This document shows, piece after piece, positions 6,088 through 12,494 of a stretch of 12,687 bases of DNA. Positions within the stretch are counted from its first letter, which is position 1; every line of letters begins with the position of its first letter. The translations under genes were made by a program, and so were the position numbers. The stretch lies in assembly GCF_004138495.1 (NCBI RefSeq), contig NZ_ML142861.1, positions 127,130 to 139,816 of the forward strand, written 5' to 3'. The notes under the pieces are model-generated. The model had not been told where the DNA came from, did no database searches, and saw only the letters and a program-made list of their open reading frames with translations. This stretch comes from Phytoactinopolyspora endophytica. Its GTDB lineage: Bacteria; Actinomycetota; Actinomycetes; Jiangellales; Jiangellaceae.

Positions 6088-7439
6088 GAATCCAGGCCTT
6101 CCTCCTCGACGATCTGGACCAGATCCTTCTCGATGGCGGCCAAAGCGTCCGGGACACTCATCGACTTGGCCACCGCCTGGCCGAGGTACCGCTCCGCCGC
6201 CTGCTCGGCTTGGGCCTGGAACGGGTAACGCATGGGGGCACGGATCAAGGTATCGGACTCGACCATCGCCACCAGCTCGGGACGTTCCCCCGCGACGTCG
6301 TCGCTGAGTACGTCGGTGCGGGTCGGCACGCCGCCATACCCAGTCCATGCCTGCATCGCCTCTTGGCCGGTGAGCCAGGCGATGAAGTCGTACGCCGCCC
6401 GGGCCCGTTCCTCTGGAAGGCCGGCGGGCACGCCGAGCGTCCACGTCCCCGAGACCGGCGTCTGGCCGGCCGGGCCGCCAGGTACGACGGCATATCCCAG
6501 GTTGCCCGCCGTCAGCGAGGCGTTCTCATCCTCCAGGGGCGCGGCGGCGGCCACCACCAGGCATGCCTGCAGGCACTCCCCGGACTGCATGACGGAGACG
6601 GCCTCGGCTTGCGCGACTGTCTGCGGTTCCGACGGACCGAGCTCAGCCAGCCGGACGAACATGTCCAGTGCTGCTTCCGCCTCGGGCGAAGTGATGGTAG
6701 GTGTCCAGTCTCCGTCGCCAGCGAACCAGTCGGCGCCGTAGGAGAAGAGAACAGACTGGAAGTCAAACGTGGGTGTCTTCCCACGCAGGACGTATCCTTG
6801 CTCGATTGCGCCGGCGTCCATCGCCTCCCGACCGTTAGCGACCACGTCTTCCCAGGTCTGCGGGACAGCCAGGCCCAACTCATCGTAGAGGTCCTTGCGG
6901 TAGACGAACAGCAGGATGTTCCCGTTCATCGGCAGCGCCATCACCTCACCGTCCGGGGAGGTTGTGCCCATTTCCGCGTCCCACTGTCCGACGCCGTCGA
7001 AGCTCATCAGACCGGCGTCCCAGCTGAGGTCTGGATCGATCTCGGCGAGCGGCTGAACCCAGCCGTTCGCGTAAAACTGTCCGACCGCGCCCTCGTTGAG
7101 CTGGAACACGTCGAACGCGTTGGACTGCTGTTGGATGGCGTTCGCCTGCTGGGTGCGCAAGCCGTCGAACGGGAAGGTCTTCAGGGTGACCTTGATGCCA
7201 GACTGTTCCTCGTAGTCTGAAACGATCTTGCGGTAACTCTCCAGCCAGGGCGTCTCGGCCGTCGGCACGATCAGTTCCGTCACCCCACCCCCGCCACCGC
7301 CCGAGCCGCCAGTGCCGAGGCTGCCGCCTCCATCGTCACCGCAGGCGGACAGCCCTCCGAGTACAGGCACCGACAGACCGGCGCCCGCCACCGTCCGGAG
7401 GAATCCACGCCGGTTCATCTTCGAACGTTCGGACGTCAT
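6084..7439 (-). CDS. Sugar ABC transporter substrate-binding lipoprotein, Tat-exported
   Basis: The 451-residue family 1 extracellular solute-binding protein should capture the transported sugar outside the membrane. The N-terminus has a twin-arginine motif, NRRGFLR at 9-15, a hydrophobic segment, and the lipobox LSAC with the lipidated Cys at 33. A Gly/Ser-rich tether follows, to about residue 52. The mature part opens with the usual LIVP strand and has the ISYEEQ-like pattern DYEEQSGIKV and KTFPFD, then an Asp/Gln-rich hinge region and a C-terminal Trp-rich sugar-binding area (AWTGYGGVPTR). The ATG at 7439 lies 4 bases after GGGAGG; a GTG directly before it at 7442 is too close to that site, and an ATG at 7418 is too far. 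It is the first gene of the transport operon, directly downstream of the palindromic operator. The sugar cannot be named; the sulfatases downstream suggest a sulfated one. Confidence 0.93.
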   Translation of the reverse strand: MTSERSKMNRRGFLRTVAGAGLSVPVLGGLSACGDDGGGSLGTGGSGGGGGGVTELIVPTAETPWLESYRKIVSDYEEQSGIKVTLKTFPFDGLRTQQANAIQQQSNAFDVFQLNEGAVGQFYANGWVQPLAEIDPDLSWDAGLMSFDGVGQWDAEMGTTSPDGEVMALPMNGNILLFVYRKDLYDELGLAVPQTWEDVVANGREAMDAGAIEQGYVLRGKTPTFDFQSVLFSYGADWFAGDGDWTPTITSPEAEAALDMFVRLAELGPSEPQTVAQAEAVSVMQSGECLQACLVVAAAAPLEDENASLTAGNLGYAVVPGGPAGQTPVSGTWTLGVPAGLPEERARAAYDFIAWLTGQEAMQAWTGYGGVPTRTDVLSDDVAGERPELVAMVESDTLIRAPMRYPFQAQAEQAAERYLGQAVAKSMSVPDALAAIEKDLVQIVEEEGLDS

Positions 7440-7449
7440 CACGCCTCCC

Positions 7450-7465
7450 TTTAGATCGATCTAAA
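7450..7465. promoter_or_regulatory. Likely LacI-family operator, perfect 16-bp palindrome
   Basis: TTTAGATCGATCTAAA is a perfect palindrome with a central CG, the hallmark of LacI-family operators. It is AT-rich in a GC-rich region. It lies 10 bp upstream of the binding-protein start codon, directly before its ribosome binding site, and just downstream of the candidate promoter. Binding there would block transcription from that promoter. A LacI-family gene lies immediately upstream on the same strand, and is the obvious candidate regulator. Confidence 0.75.
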
Positions 7466-7475
7466 TCGTCTGGAC

Positions 7476-7504
7476 ACTGCACCACAACGAAGCGTGACTG
7501 TCAA
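7476..7504 (-). promoter_or_regulatory. Candidate promoter of the uptake operon
   Basis: On the minus strand a perfect -35 hexamer, TTGACA, at 7504-7499 is followed after 17 bases by TGCAGT at 7481-7476. That second hexamer keeps only the first T, the fourth A and the last T of the -10 consensus. Transcription would start near 7469, so the operator at 7450-7465 would lie at about +4 to +19. The -35 sits in the imperfect inverted repeat ACTGTCAACAGT. Confidence 0.45.
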
Positions 7505-7562
7505 CAGTAAGTAACACGATCGAGATCTGCCGGTCCGCCGTGTTCCCCGCAGCGGACGCGTC

Positions 7563-7588
7563 GTTAGCGTCCTGCGCAGGGCACTAAC
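7563..7588 (-). terminator. Stem-loop after the LacI-family gene
   Basis: GTTAG at 7563-7567 pairs with CTAAC at 7584-7588. Inside, after one mismatch and two further pairs, the palindrome CCTGCGCAGG at 7571-7580 can continue the stem. An alternative pairing is GCGTCCTG (7567-7574) with CAGGACGC (7598-7605), a perfect 8-bp repeat. The structure begins 46-70 bases after the repressor stop and upstream of the operon promoter, so a terminator separating lacI from the operon is likely. No T-run follows. Confidence 0.45.
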
Positions 7589-7633
7589 CTCATCTCACAG
7601 GACGCAAACGAAAGGCGAGCCCCTCGGGCCGGT

Positions 7634-8680
7634 TCAGCCCGGAGGCGAAACAGTGCAGCCACACGACTCGCGCACGACGAGTGACGGACGCAGCACGAGC
7701 GACTCGTCCGGCGCCGCACCGCGTGTTTCGATACGTTCGACCAGCATCCGCGCGGCCCGCCGGCCCATGGTGCGGGCGGCGACAGAGACCGATGTCAACG
7801 AAGGTGACCACGCCTGAGCATGCTCGATGTCGTCGTAACCGATGACCCTGCACGCCGAGCCGATCTCGACGTCGGCGTCGCGCAGCGCACGCATGAGACC
7901 GAACGCAATGGCATCGCTGTGGCAGATGACGGCCTCAGGGGGCGGATGCCGTTTCAGCAGCTTGCTCGCCAGCGCGTATCCCTCCGAGCTGCTGACTCTG
8001 GACGGAACCGTCCAGGTCAGCTCCGGTTCGAGCGTGTTCTCCTCCAACAGCGCCGCCATCCCCGCAACCCGGTCGATCCGGGCGACGCCGTGCTCCGGCC
8101 CACCGAAGTAGGCGATCTGCCGCGCACCGTGGTCCAGCAGGTGCTGGGTTGCTAGCCGTGCGCCGGCGTCGTCGTCCGGCCCGACGTAGCTCCCCTCAAC
8201 TCCACGGATACGCCGGGTGGCCAGCATATGTGGCACGCCCATGTCGCGCAGCGGCGCGACGAAGTCGCTCTCACTGTCCACCGCGGCGACGATCAGCAGG
8301 CCATCGATCTGATGCTCCATCATCGACCGGATCAGAGTGTCCTGGTGAACGGGATCATCGAACGTGTTGGCCAGCAGCACGACGTAACCGGCGGGACGTA
8401 GCTCTTCTTCGACGCCTTCGGTCAGGTCGGCGAAGAACGGGTTAGCCAGCCCGGAGATGACCAGGCCGACCGTGTTCGTCCTGCGCATCCGCAAGCTGGC
8501 GGCGCCACGGTTGTACACGTAGCCCAGTGCTTCCACCGAGGCCAGCACGCGTTGCCGGGTATTCTCGGCCACCAGCGGGCTCTCCCGGAGCACCAGCGAC
8601 GCCGTAGCTCTCGACACACTCGCGTGCGCGGCCACGTCCGTCAACGTCACCCGACGCCGCCGCGCACCAGACGTTGCCAA
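7634..8680 (-). CDS. LacI-family transcriptional regulator
   Basis: The 348-residue protein has an N-terminal LacI-type helix-turn-helix at 11-31 (VTLTDVAAHASVSRATASLV) and a hinge-helix segment GAASLRMRRT at 59-68. The periplasmic-binding-like effector domain follows, opening with NTVGLVISGLANPFFADL split at about residue 69. VIGYDDIEHAQAWSPSLTSV near the C-terminus is the usual effector-domain signature. The effector is probably the transported sugar or a breakdown product. I chose the TTG at 8680, which gives MATSGARRRR before the helix-turn-helix, as usual in the family. No ATG is available in frame nearby; a GTG at 8650 would cut into the HTH, and one at 8707 is the other option. The ribosome binding site is weak. 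It lies upstream of the transporter operon on the same strand and probably represses it. Confidence 0.9.
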   Translation of the reverse strand: MATSGARRRRVTLTDVAAHASVSRATASLVLRESPLVAENTRQRVLASVEALGYVYNRGAASLRMRRTNTVGLVISGLANPFFADLTEGVEEELRPAGYVVLLANTFDDPVHQDTLIRSMMEHQIDGLLIVAAVDSESDFVAPLRDMGVPHMLATRRIRGVEGSYVGPDDDAGARLATQHLLDHGARQIAYFGGPEHGVARIDRVAGMAALLEENTLEPELTWTVPSRVSSSEGYALASKLLKRHPPPEAVICHSDAIAFGLMRALRDADVEIGSACRVIGYDDIEHAQAWSPSLTSVSVAARTMGRRAARMLVERIETRGAAPDESLVLRPSLVVRESCGCTVSPPG

Positions 8681-8694
8681 TAGACCGATCCAAT
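8679..8694. promoter_or_regulatory. Degenerate copy of the LacI operator at the lacI start
   Basis: Aligned on the central CG, AATAGACCGATCCAAT matches 11 of the 16 bases of the palindrome at 7450-7465, including TAGA, CGATC and AA. It overlaps the proposed TTG start codon of the regulator gene. Weak autoregulation is the inferred role. Chance similarity of this size is possible. Confidence 0.3.
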
Positions 8695-8815
8695 CCCTGC
8701 ATCGCACTGCCTGACCAGCAAGGGTACGCGACTCCTGCCCACGGCGCACGCCGCCGAACCCCATATCCGGCGCGATGGTCTGCGCAGAGGGACGGTATGC
8801 CATCATCGACGCACC

Positions 8816-9679
8816 ATGCATGATGCCGTGATCTCCTGGTATGCGACTCAATCCCGCGACCTGCCGTGGCGGGCACCGGACCGCACCCCGTGGGGTGTCC
8901 TGGTCAGCGAGATCATGCTGCAGCAGACTCCGGTCGCGCGGGTGGAGCCGGTGTGGCACCAGTGGATGCAGCGCTGGCCAGAGCCTGCCAACCTGGCAAA
9001 GGAAGAGCCCGGCGAGGCGATACGTGCCTGGGGCCGGCTCGGCTATCCGCGACGCGCGCTGCGGCTGCACGCGGCCGCCCAGACCATCGTCGACCGTCAC
9101 CGTGGGATCGTGCCGTCGTCCTACGACGAGCTGATCGACCTGCCTGGCATCGGCGAGTACACCGCTGCCGCAGTGGCGTCGTTCGCGTTCGGCCAACGGC
9201 ACGCCGTGCTGGACACCAACGTGCGGCGCGTCCTGGTCCGTGCCGTCGGCGGGGAGCAATACCCGCCGAACGCCGCGACCGTCGCGGAGCGCCGATTGGC
9301 CGAACAGCTGCTGCCCGAGGAAGGGGCACCGCTCTGGTCGGTCGCCGTGATGGAGCTCGGTGCACTGGTGTGCACGGCGCGTTCGCCCCGCTGCGCCGTG
9401 TGTCCGGTGGCGACCACCTGCGCATGGCGACTGGAGGGTTTCCCGGAGTACGACGGCCCGCCCCGCCGCGGTCAGGCATGGGCAGGCACCGACCGGCAGG
9501 TCCGTGGGCGGCTCATGGCGGTACTCCGCGAAGACCAAGGGCCGGTCCCGAAGGCCCGGCTCGACGCCGCATGGGCCGACAGCGTGCAGCGTGAGCGCGC
9601 GCTCGACGGCTTGGTCGCCGACGGGCTCGTGGAGCCACTCGACGACGCCCGCTACCGGCTGCCCGGCCGGTCCGGATGA
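8816..9679 (+). CDS. mutY: A/G-specific adenine glycosylase MutY
   Basis: MutY removes adenine mispaired with 8-oxoguanine in base excision repair. The 287-residue protein has all the marks of the family. The catalytic Glu is E32 in SEIMLQQT. The helix-hairpin-helix is LPGIGEYTAAAVASFAFG at 109-126, followed by the catalytic Asp D133 in VLDTNVRRV. The iron-sulfur ligands are C186, C193, C196 and C202 with spacing C-x6-C-x2-C-x5-C. It ends soon after, at 287 residues, with only a short Arg-rich and winged-helix-like tail in place of the Nudix-like domain of the E. coli enzyme. Short forms of this kind are common in actinomycetes. The ATG at 8816 is the first usable start but has no clear ribosome binding site, so the message may be leaderless or the site weak. 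It diverges from the LacI-family gene across 135 bases. Confidence 0.95.
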   Translation: MHDAVISWYATQSRDLPWRAPDRTPWGVLVSEIMLQQTPVARVEPVWHQWMQRWPEPANLAKEEPGEAIRAWGRLGYPRRALRLHAAAQTIVDRHRGIVPSSYDELIDLPGIGEYTAAAVASFAFGQRHAVLDTNVRRVLVRAVGGEQYPPNAATVAERRLAEQLLPEEGAPLWSVAVMELGALVCTARSPRCAVCPVATTCAWRLEGFPEYDGPPRRGQAWAGTDRQVRGRLMAVLREDQGPVPKARLDAAWADSVQRERALDGLVADGLVEPLDDARYRLPGRSG

Positions 9680-9722
9680 AACGCCGCATGAGATTCTTCT
9701 CAGGGATGAATCGGAGGCCGGG

Positions 9723-10232
9723 ATGCAGCGCACACTAGGACGAGCCCTCGTGAGCGGGCTGACCTTGCTGCTCGCCTCGGGGCTGCCACACGGTCTTGCC
9801 CACGGGGCGACGGGCCCGGCAGCGCGGCCAGACTCGGATGCGTCTCCCCACCAGATCAGCGCCAAGATCGTCTCATCGTCGGACCGTTCCGGAGATCCGC
9901 TCTCCGAGCTTGACGGGTCCACAGGGCAGGCGACGAGCGGCACCTACATCGACGAGGTCGGCTGGATCCCGGACCAGAACGGGCAGCGGCTGGCGGTATA
10001 CCCCACGGACCACGGCCGCTATGAGGCGCCCGCCTCGGAATGGCCGGACGCCTGGGACGAGGTCGTGCGCATGGAGCCGGATGCCGACCACCCGCATATG
10101 CGGGACCAGTTCCGGTGCCATGTCGAGTTCGCCCGGATCGCCGAGGTGGACAAGCCGAGCTGGAACCTCGAGCTATGGCGTCCCGACGTCGGGTATCTCG
10201 CTACGGTGCTCGCATCGTGCAATCCCGAGTGA
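9723..10232 (+). CDS. Secreted DUF2599 domain protein
   Basis: The 169-residue protein has a Sec signal peptide: MQRTLGR, a hydrophobic core at 8-21, and a likely cut after LAHG at about residue 28. Residues 30-75 are low-complexity and probably disordered. From about 76 to the end lies a DUF2599 domain, with VGWIPDQNGQRLAVYPT, a Trp-rich middle (EWPDAWDEV) and the ending ELWRPDVGYLATVLASCNPE. C132 and C166 could form a disulfide. The function of this domain is not known. The start is the ATG at 9723, with GGAGG 5 bases before it; a longer frame running back to 9360 is inside mutY. It begins 43 bases after the mutY stop and may be cotranscribed with it. A stem-loop follows its stop. Confidence 0.85.
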   Translation: MQRTLGRALVSGLTLLLASGLPHGLAHGATGPAARPDSDASPHQISAKIVSSSDRSGDPLSELDGSTGQATSGTYIDEVGWIPDQNGQRLAVYPTDHGRYEAPASEWPDAWDEVVRMEPDADHPHMRDQFRCHVEFARIAEVDKPSWNLELWRPDVGYLATVLASCNPE

Positions 10233-10259
10233 GCGTCTGCCCTCAGCACATGGTCGGTG

Positions 10260-10276
10260 TCGCGGGGAGGCCGCGA
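10260..10276 (+). terminator. Stem-loop after the DUF2599 gene
   Basis: TCGCGG and CCGCGA form a perfect 6-bp stem around the loop GGAGG, 27 bases after the stop codon of the DUF2599 gene. No T-run follows. Its position, ahead of the lipoprotein promoter, fits termination. Confidence 0.4.
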
Positions 10277-10326
10277 TGGTCATGCTCGATCTTGCCGATA
10301 GATCAGAAACCGGTGGCTGACATCAG

Positions 10327-10346
10327 GTAACGTGCTCGGCGGCTTG
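10327..10346 (+). promoter_or_regulatory. Promoter and leader element of the first lipoprotein gene
   Basis: GTAACGTGCTCGGCGGCTTG matches 17 of 20 bases of the element at 12444-12463 ahead of the third lipoprotein gene. TAACGT at 10328-10333 fits the actinobacterial -10 pattern TANNNT. The conserved part runs on into what would be the transcribed leader. No convincing -35 was found. The start codon lies 46 bases after the -10. Confidence 0.5.
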
Positions 10347-10373
10347 TCTCAACGCACAGCAACAAGGACGGTA

Positions 10374-10895
10374 ATGACTACTCTGAAACGCTTCGCCAGC
10401 CTCGCCGGTACCGCGGCCCTGACACTGTCCCTCACCGCCTGCGGTGGAGACGACAATGACTACTGCGGCTTGATCGAGGACGCCGAAGAGGAGTTCTCCG
10501 GCGCCTCTGACGCGGAGGCGGACCCGGACATGCTGCAGGACCTCTCGGACTCGTACCGGGAGATCGCAGACGCCGCCCCCAGCGAGATCGAAGGCGACTG
10601 GCGGACGGTCGCCGACGCCATGGAGAACTACGCCGAGGTCGACTGGTCCGACATGGAAGCTCTTGAAGAACTCGAGAATGACGAGGAGTTCACAGAACTC
10701 ATGGACAGCAGCCAGGCGGCGTTCTCGAACATCGAGGCAAACGTGCAGGCAGAGTGCGACATCGACTTCACCGACGGCACCGAGTCAGGTGAGGTCGATC
10801 CGGACGATGGCGCGGAGCCCGACGACGGCACCGAGCCCGAGCAGGGCGCCGACGAGGGCACGGACGAGTCCGGAGAGACAGAGACGGACAGCTGA
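10374..10895 (+). CDS. Small acidic lipoprotein, first of three paralogues
   Basis: The 173-residue protein has a lipoprotein signal: MTTLKRF, a hydrophobic core, and the lipobox LTAC with the modified Cys at 23, so it should be anchored on the outer face of the membrane. The mature part is acidic and helical. It carries DYC at 29-31, IADAAP at 64-69, DWRTV at 75-79, NDEEFTEL at 102-109 and ECDI at 127-130. C31 and C128 are conserved in the paralogues and could be bonded. The last 40 residues are a Glu/Asp/Gly/Pro-rich tail with repeated DDGxEP units, absent from the second paralogue. The ATG at 10374 has AAGGA 5 bases upstream; a frame start at 10332 lies in the promoter element. I do not recognise a named family or function. 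Confidence 0.8.
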   Translation: MTTLKRFASLAGTAALTLSLTACGGDDNDYCGLIEDAEEEFSGASDAEADPDMLQDLSDSYREIADAAPSEIEGDWRTVADAMENYAEVDWSDMEALEELENDEEFTELMDSSQAAFSNIEANVQAECDIDFTDGTESGEVDPDDGAEPDDGTEPEQGADEGTDESGETETDS

Positions 10896-10926
10896 ACGAC
10901 ACGACCGCTGCCGGCTACAGCTGACG

Positions 10927-10951
10927 GCGGTCCGCTCTAACAGCGGGCCGC
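10927..10951. terminator. Stem-loop between convergent genes
   Basis: A 10-bp stem, GCGGTCCGCT with AGCGGGCCGC (one G-U pair), closes a 5-base loop CTAAC. It lies 31 bases after the lipoprotein stop and 21 bases beyond the HAD stop on the other strand. The position between two convergent genes suggests a bidirectional terminator. Confidence 0.6.
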
Positions 10952-10972
10952 GATCCGCCACCGTGCGGGCCG

Positions 10973-11758
10973 TTAAACCAGCTCGATGAGATCCGCAACC
11001 GATTCGACGACGTGATTCGGCCGGTACGGGTAACGCTCGATCTCTTCGCGCCGGGTGGACCCTGTCAACACAAGCCATGTGGTCAAGCCGGCTTCTATCC
11101 CGGCCACGACATCGGTGTCCATCCGGTCCCCGACCATGGCCGTCGTCTCCGAGTGTGCCTCGATACGGTTCAAAGCGCTGCGGAACATCATCGGGTTCGG
11201 CTTGCCGACGTAATAGGGTTCCAGCCGAGTGGCGCGGCTGATCAAGGCCGCCACCGCCCCGGTCGCCGGCAGCGGGCCCTCTTGGGACGGACCGGTGGCA
11301 TCCGGGTTGGTGCAGATGAACCGTGCGCCGCCGTCGATCAGCCGAATCGCCCTTGTGATCGCCTCGAACGAATAGGTCCGCGTCTCGCCGAGCACCACAT
11401 AGTCCGGTTTCGTGTCCGTCATGACGTAGCCGATCTCGTGCAGCGCCGTCGTCAAGCCGGCCTCACCGATCACATAGGCACTGCCACGTGGATGCTGATC
11501 GGCCAGGAACTGCGCTGTAGCGAGCGCTGAGGTCCAGATCGATTCCTCAGGTATGTCCAGGCCGGTGGCGGCCAGCCGCGCGGCCAGGTCACGCGGGGTG
11601 AAGATCGAGTTGTTCGTCAGGACCAGGAACCGCCGCTCGCGCGCGACCAATCGCTGAAGGAACTCCGCCGCCCCCGGGATCGCCTGCCCCTCATGGACCA
11701 GAACGCCGTCCATGTCCGTCAGCCAGCACTCAATCTCGTGTTCGCTCACCAACGCCAC
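10973..11758 (-). CDS. HAD-IIA family phosphatase, NagD-like
   Basis: The 261-residue cytoplasmic hydrolase has the full HAD motif set: DMDGV at 15-19 with nucleophile D15 and acid D17, TNNS at 48-51, K186 in YVGKPNP, and VGDRMDTD at 209-216. The cap between residues about 80 and 180 is of the type 2 kind found in NagD and p-nitrophenylphosphatase-like enzymes. Substrates in this family are small phosphates, including sugar and nucleotide phosphates; the specific one cannot be read. The start is uncertain: GTG at 11758 gives the longest frame, and GTG at 11749 is 7 bases after TAAAGT, a good -10, which would make a leaderless message. Neither has a clear ribosome binding site. It is the only minus-strand gene right of lacI and sits between two lipoprotein paralogues. 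Confidence 0.9.
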   Translation of the reverse strand: MALVSEHEIECWLTDMDGVLVHEGQAIPGAAEFLQRLVARERRFLVLTNNSIFTPRDLAARLAATGLDIPEESIWTSALATAQFLADQHPRGSAYVIGEAGLTTALHEIGYVMTDTKPDYVVLGETRTYSFEAITRAIRLIDGGARFICTNPDATGPSQEGPLPATGAVAALISRATRLEPYYVGKPNPMMFRSALNRIEAHSETTAMVGDRMDTDVVAGIEAGLTTWLVLTGSTRREEIERYPYRPNHVVESVADLIELV

Positions 11759-11966
11759 TTTACGTGGTGTGGTGACGTATTGCGGAATCGCTCGTGAACA
11801 TCAGGTCACATTCGCGACGTCGTCACAGCCCTCAAGCACAGCGACAGGATGCGTACCCGGATCGTCGTCGTCACCTGAAACCATTCGACGCAAGGCAGCG
11901 TCTTATACAGTGCCGGTGATACCAACAACTGATATGAACAACACGACAATCCGACATGGGATGATC

Positions 11967-12374
11967 ATGACAACCCTGAGGCAAAGCATCATGCTCGCCG
12001 GCGGCACCGTCCTGGCGCTGGCCCTCACCGCCTGCGGCGACGACGAAAGCGCCGCTGGCGGCGACTATTGCGACCTCATCCAAGAGATGGACGAGAGCGA
12101 CAGCCTGTCTTCCGGCGACATGCAGGACGGGGCCACCGACGTGTTCCACGACATCGCCGACGCCGCTCCTGATGACATCGCCGATGACTGGCAAACGGTG
12201 ATCGAATGGGCAGAAGCGTTCTCCGAGGTCGACATCGACGCCGACGACCCTGAGTCGTTAGCGGAGGTCCAGAACGACGAGGAGCTCACACAGCTCAGAG
12301 CAGACGCGGAACCCGCGCTCGTCAACGTCACTCAGCACATGGAAACTGAGTGTGACATCAGTCTCACCGAATGA
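11967..12374 (+). CDS. Small acidic lipoprotein, second of three paralogues
   Basis: The 135-residue protein has a lipoprotein signal with lipobox LTAC and the modified Cys at 23, the same position as in its neighbours. It shares DYC at 33-35, IADAAP at 63-68, DWQTV at 74-78, NDEELTQL at 103-110 and ECDI at 128-131 with the first paralogue, but stops four residues later and lacks the acidic repeat tail. C35 and C129 may be bonded. The ATG at 11967 was chosen because it gives MTTLR, as in both paralogues, and follows GGGA; in-frame ATGs at 11961 and 11934 would add 2 or 11 residues. The upstream region has TATACA and TACAGT near 11904-11911 as weak -10 candidates, and lacks the promoter element shared by the other two. 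Function is unknown. Confidence 0.78.
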   Translation: MTTLRQSIMLAGGTVLALALTACGDDESAAGGDYCDLIQEMDESDSLSSGDMQDGATDVFHDIADAAPDDIADDWQTVIEWAEAFSEVDIDADDPESLAEVQNDEELTQLRADAEPALVNVTQHMETECDISLTE

Positions 12375-12382
12375 CCGCAGGC

Positions 12383-12398
12383 GCCGCGAACCCGCGGT
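12383..12398 (+). terminator. Short stem-loop after the second lipoprotein gene
   Basis: GCCGCG and CGCGGT pair (last pair G-U) around the loop AACC, 9 bases after the stop codon. An overlapping alternative is GAACC with GGTTC. No T-run follows, so termination is only suggested by position. Confidence 0.3.
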
Positions 12399-12443
12399 TC
12401 ACCCCATGTCAGGGCTCCGTCTGACGACCGTCCAAGGCGTCAT

Positions 12444-12463
12444 GTAAGGTGCTCTGCGGCCTG
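12444..12463 (+). promoter_or_regulatory. Promoter and leader element of the third lipoprotein gene
   Basis: GTAAGGTGCTCTGCGGCCTG is 17/20 identical to the element at 10327-10346. TAAGGT at 12445-12450 fits TANNNT. CTGACG at 12421-12426, 18 bases upstream, is a weak -35 candidate. The start codon lies 50 bases after the -10. Confidence 0.5.
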
Positions 12464-12494
12464 CTCACAACAACCAGAATGACAAGGGACACGT

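Noticed and set aside
6210..7220. A 336-residue plus-strand frame opposite the solute-binding protein
   Set aside because: Shadow frame; the minus-strand gene has signal peptide, lipobox and family features.
7517..7528. A second operator near CGATCGAGATCT upstream of the binding-protein promoter
   Set aside because: It aligns with only about 7 of 10 core bases and lacks the symmetry of the main palindrome.
8681..8815. Promoters in the lacI-mutY divergent gap
   Set aside because: TACCCT at 8726-8721 on the minus strand fits TANNNT, but no -35 accompanies it and nothing convincing was found for mutY.
7634..9943. A 769-residue minus-strand frame extending from lacI across mutY
   Set aside because: Only the part up to about 8680 is LacI-like. 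The rest is antisense to mutY, whose active-site and iron-sulfur motifs are intact; long antisense frames are usual in GC-rich DNA.
9360..10232. A longer N-terminus for the DUF2599 protein starting inside mutY
   Set aside because: The first 121 codons lie within mutY in another frame. The ATG at 9723 has a good ribosome binding site and begins a signal peptide.
11801..11878. Inverted repeat TCAGGTCAC / GTCACCTGA upstream of the second lipoprotein
   Set aside because: The arms have a mismatch and are about 60 bases apart, so neither a compact operator nor a stable hairpin is supported.
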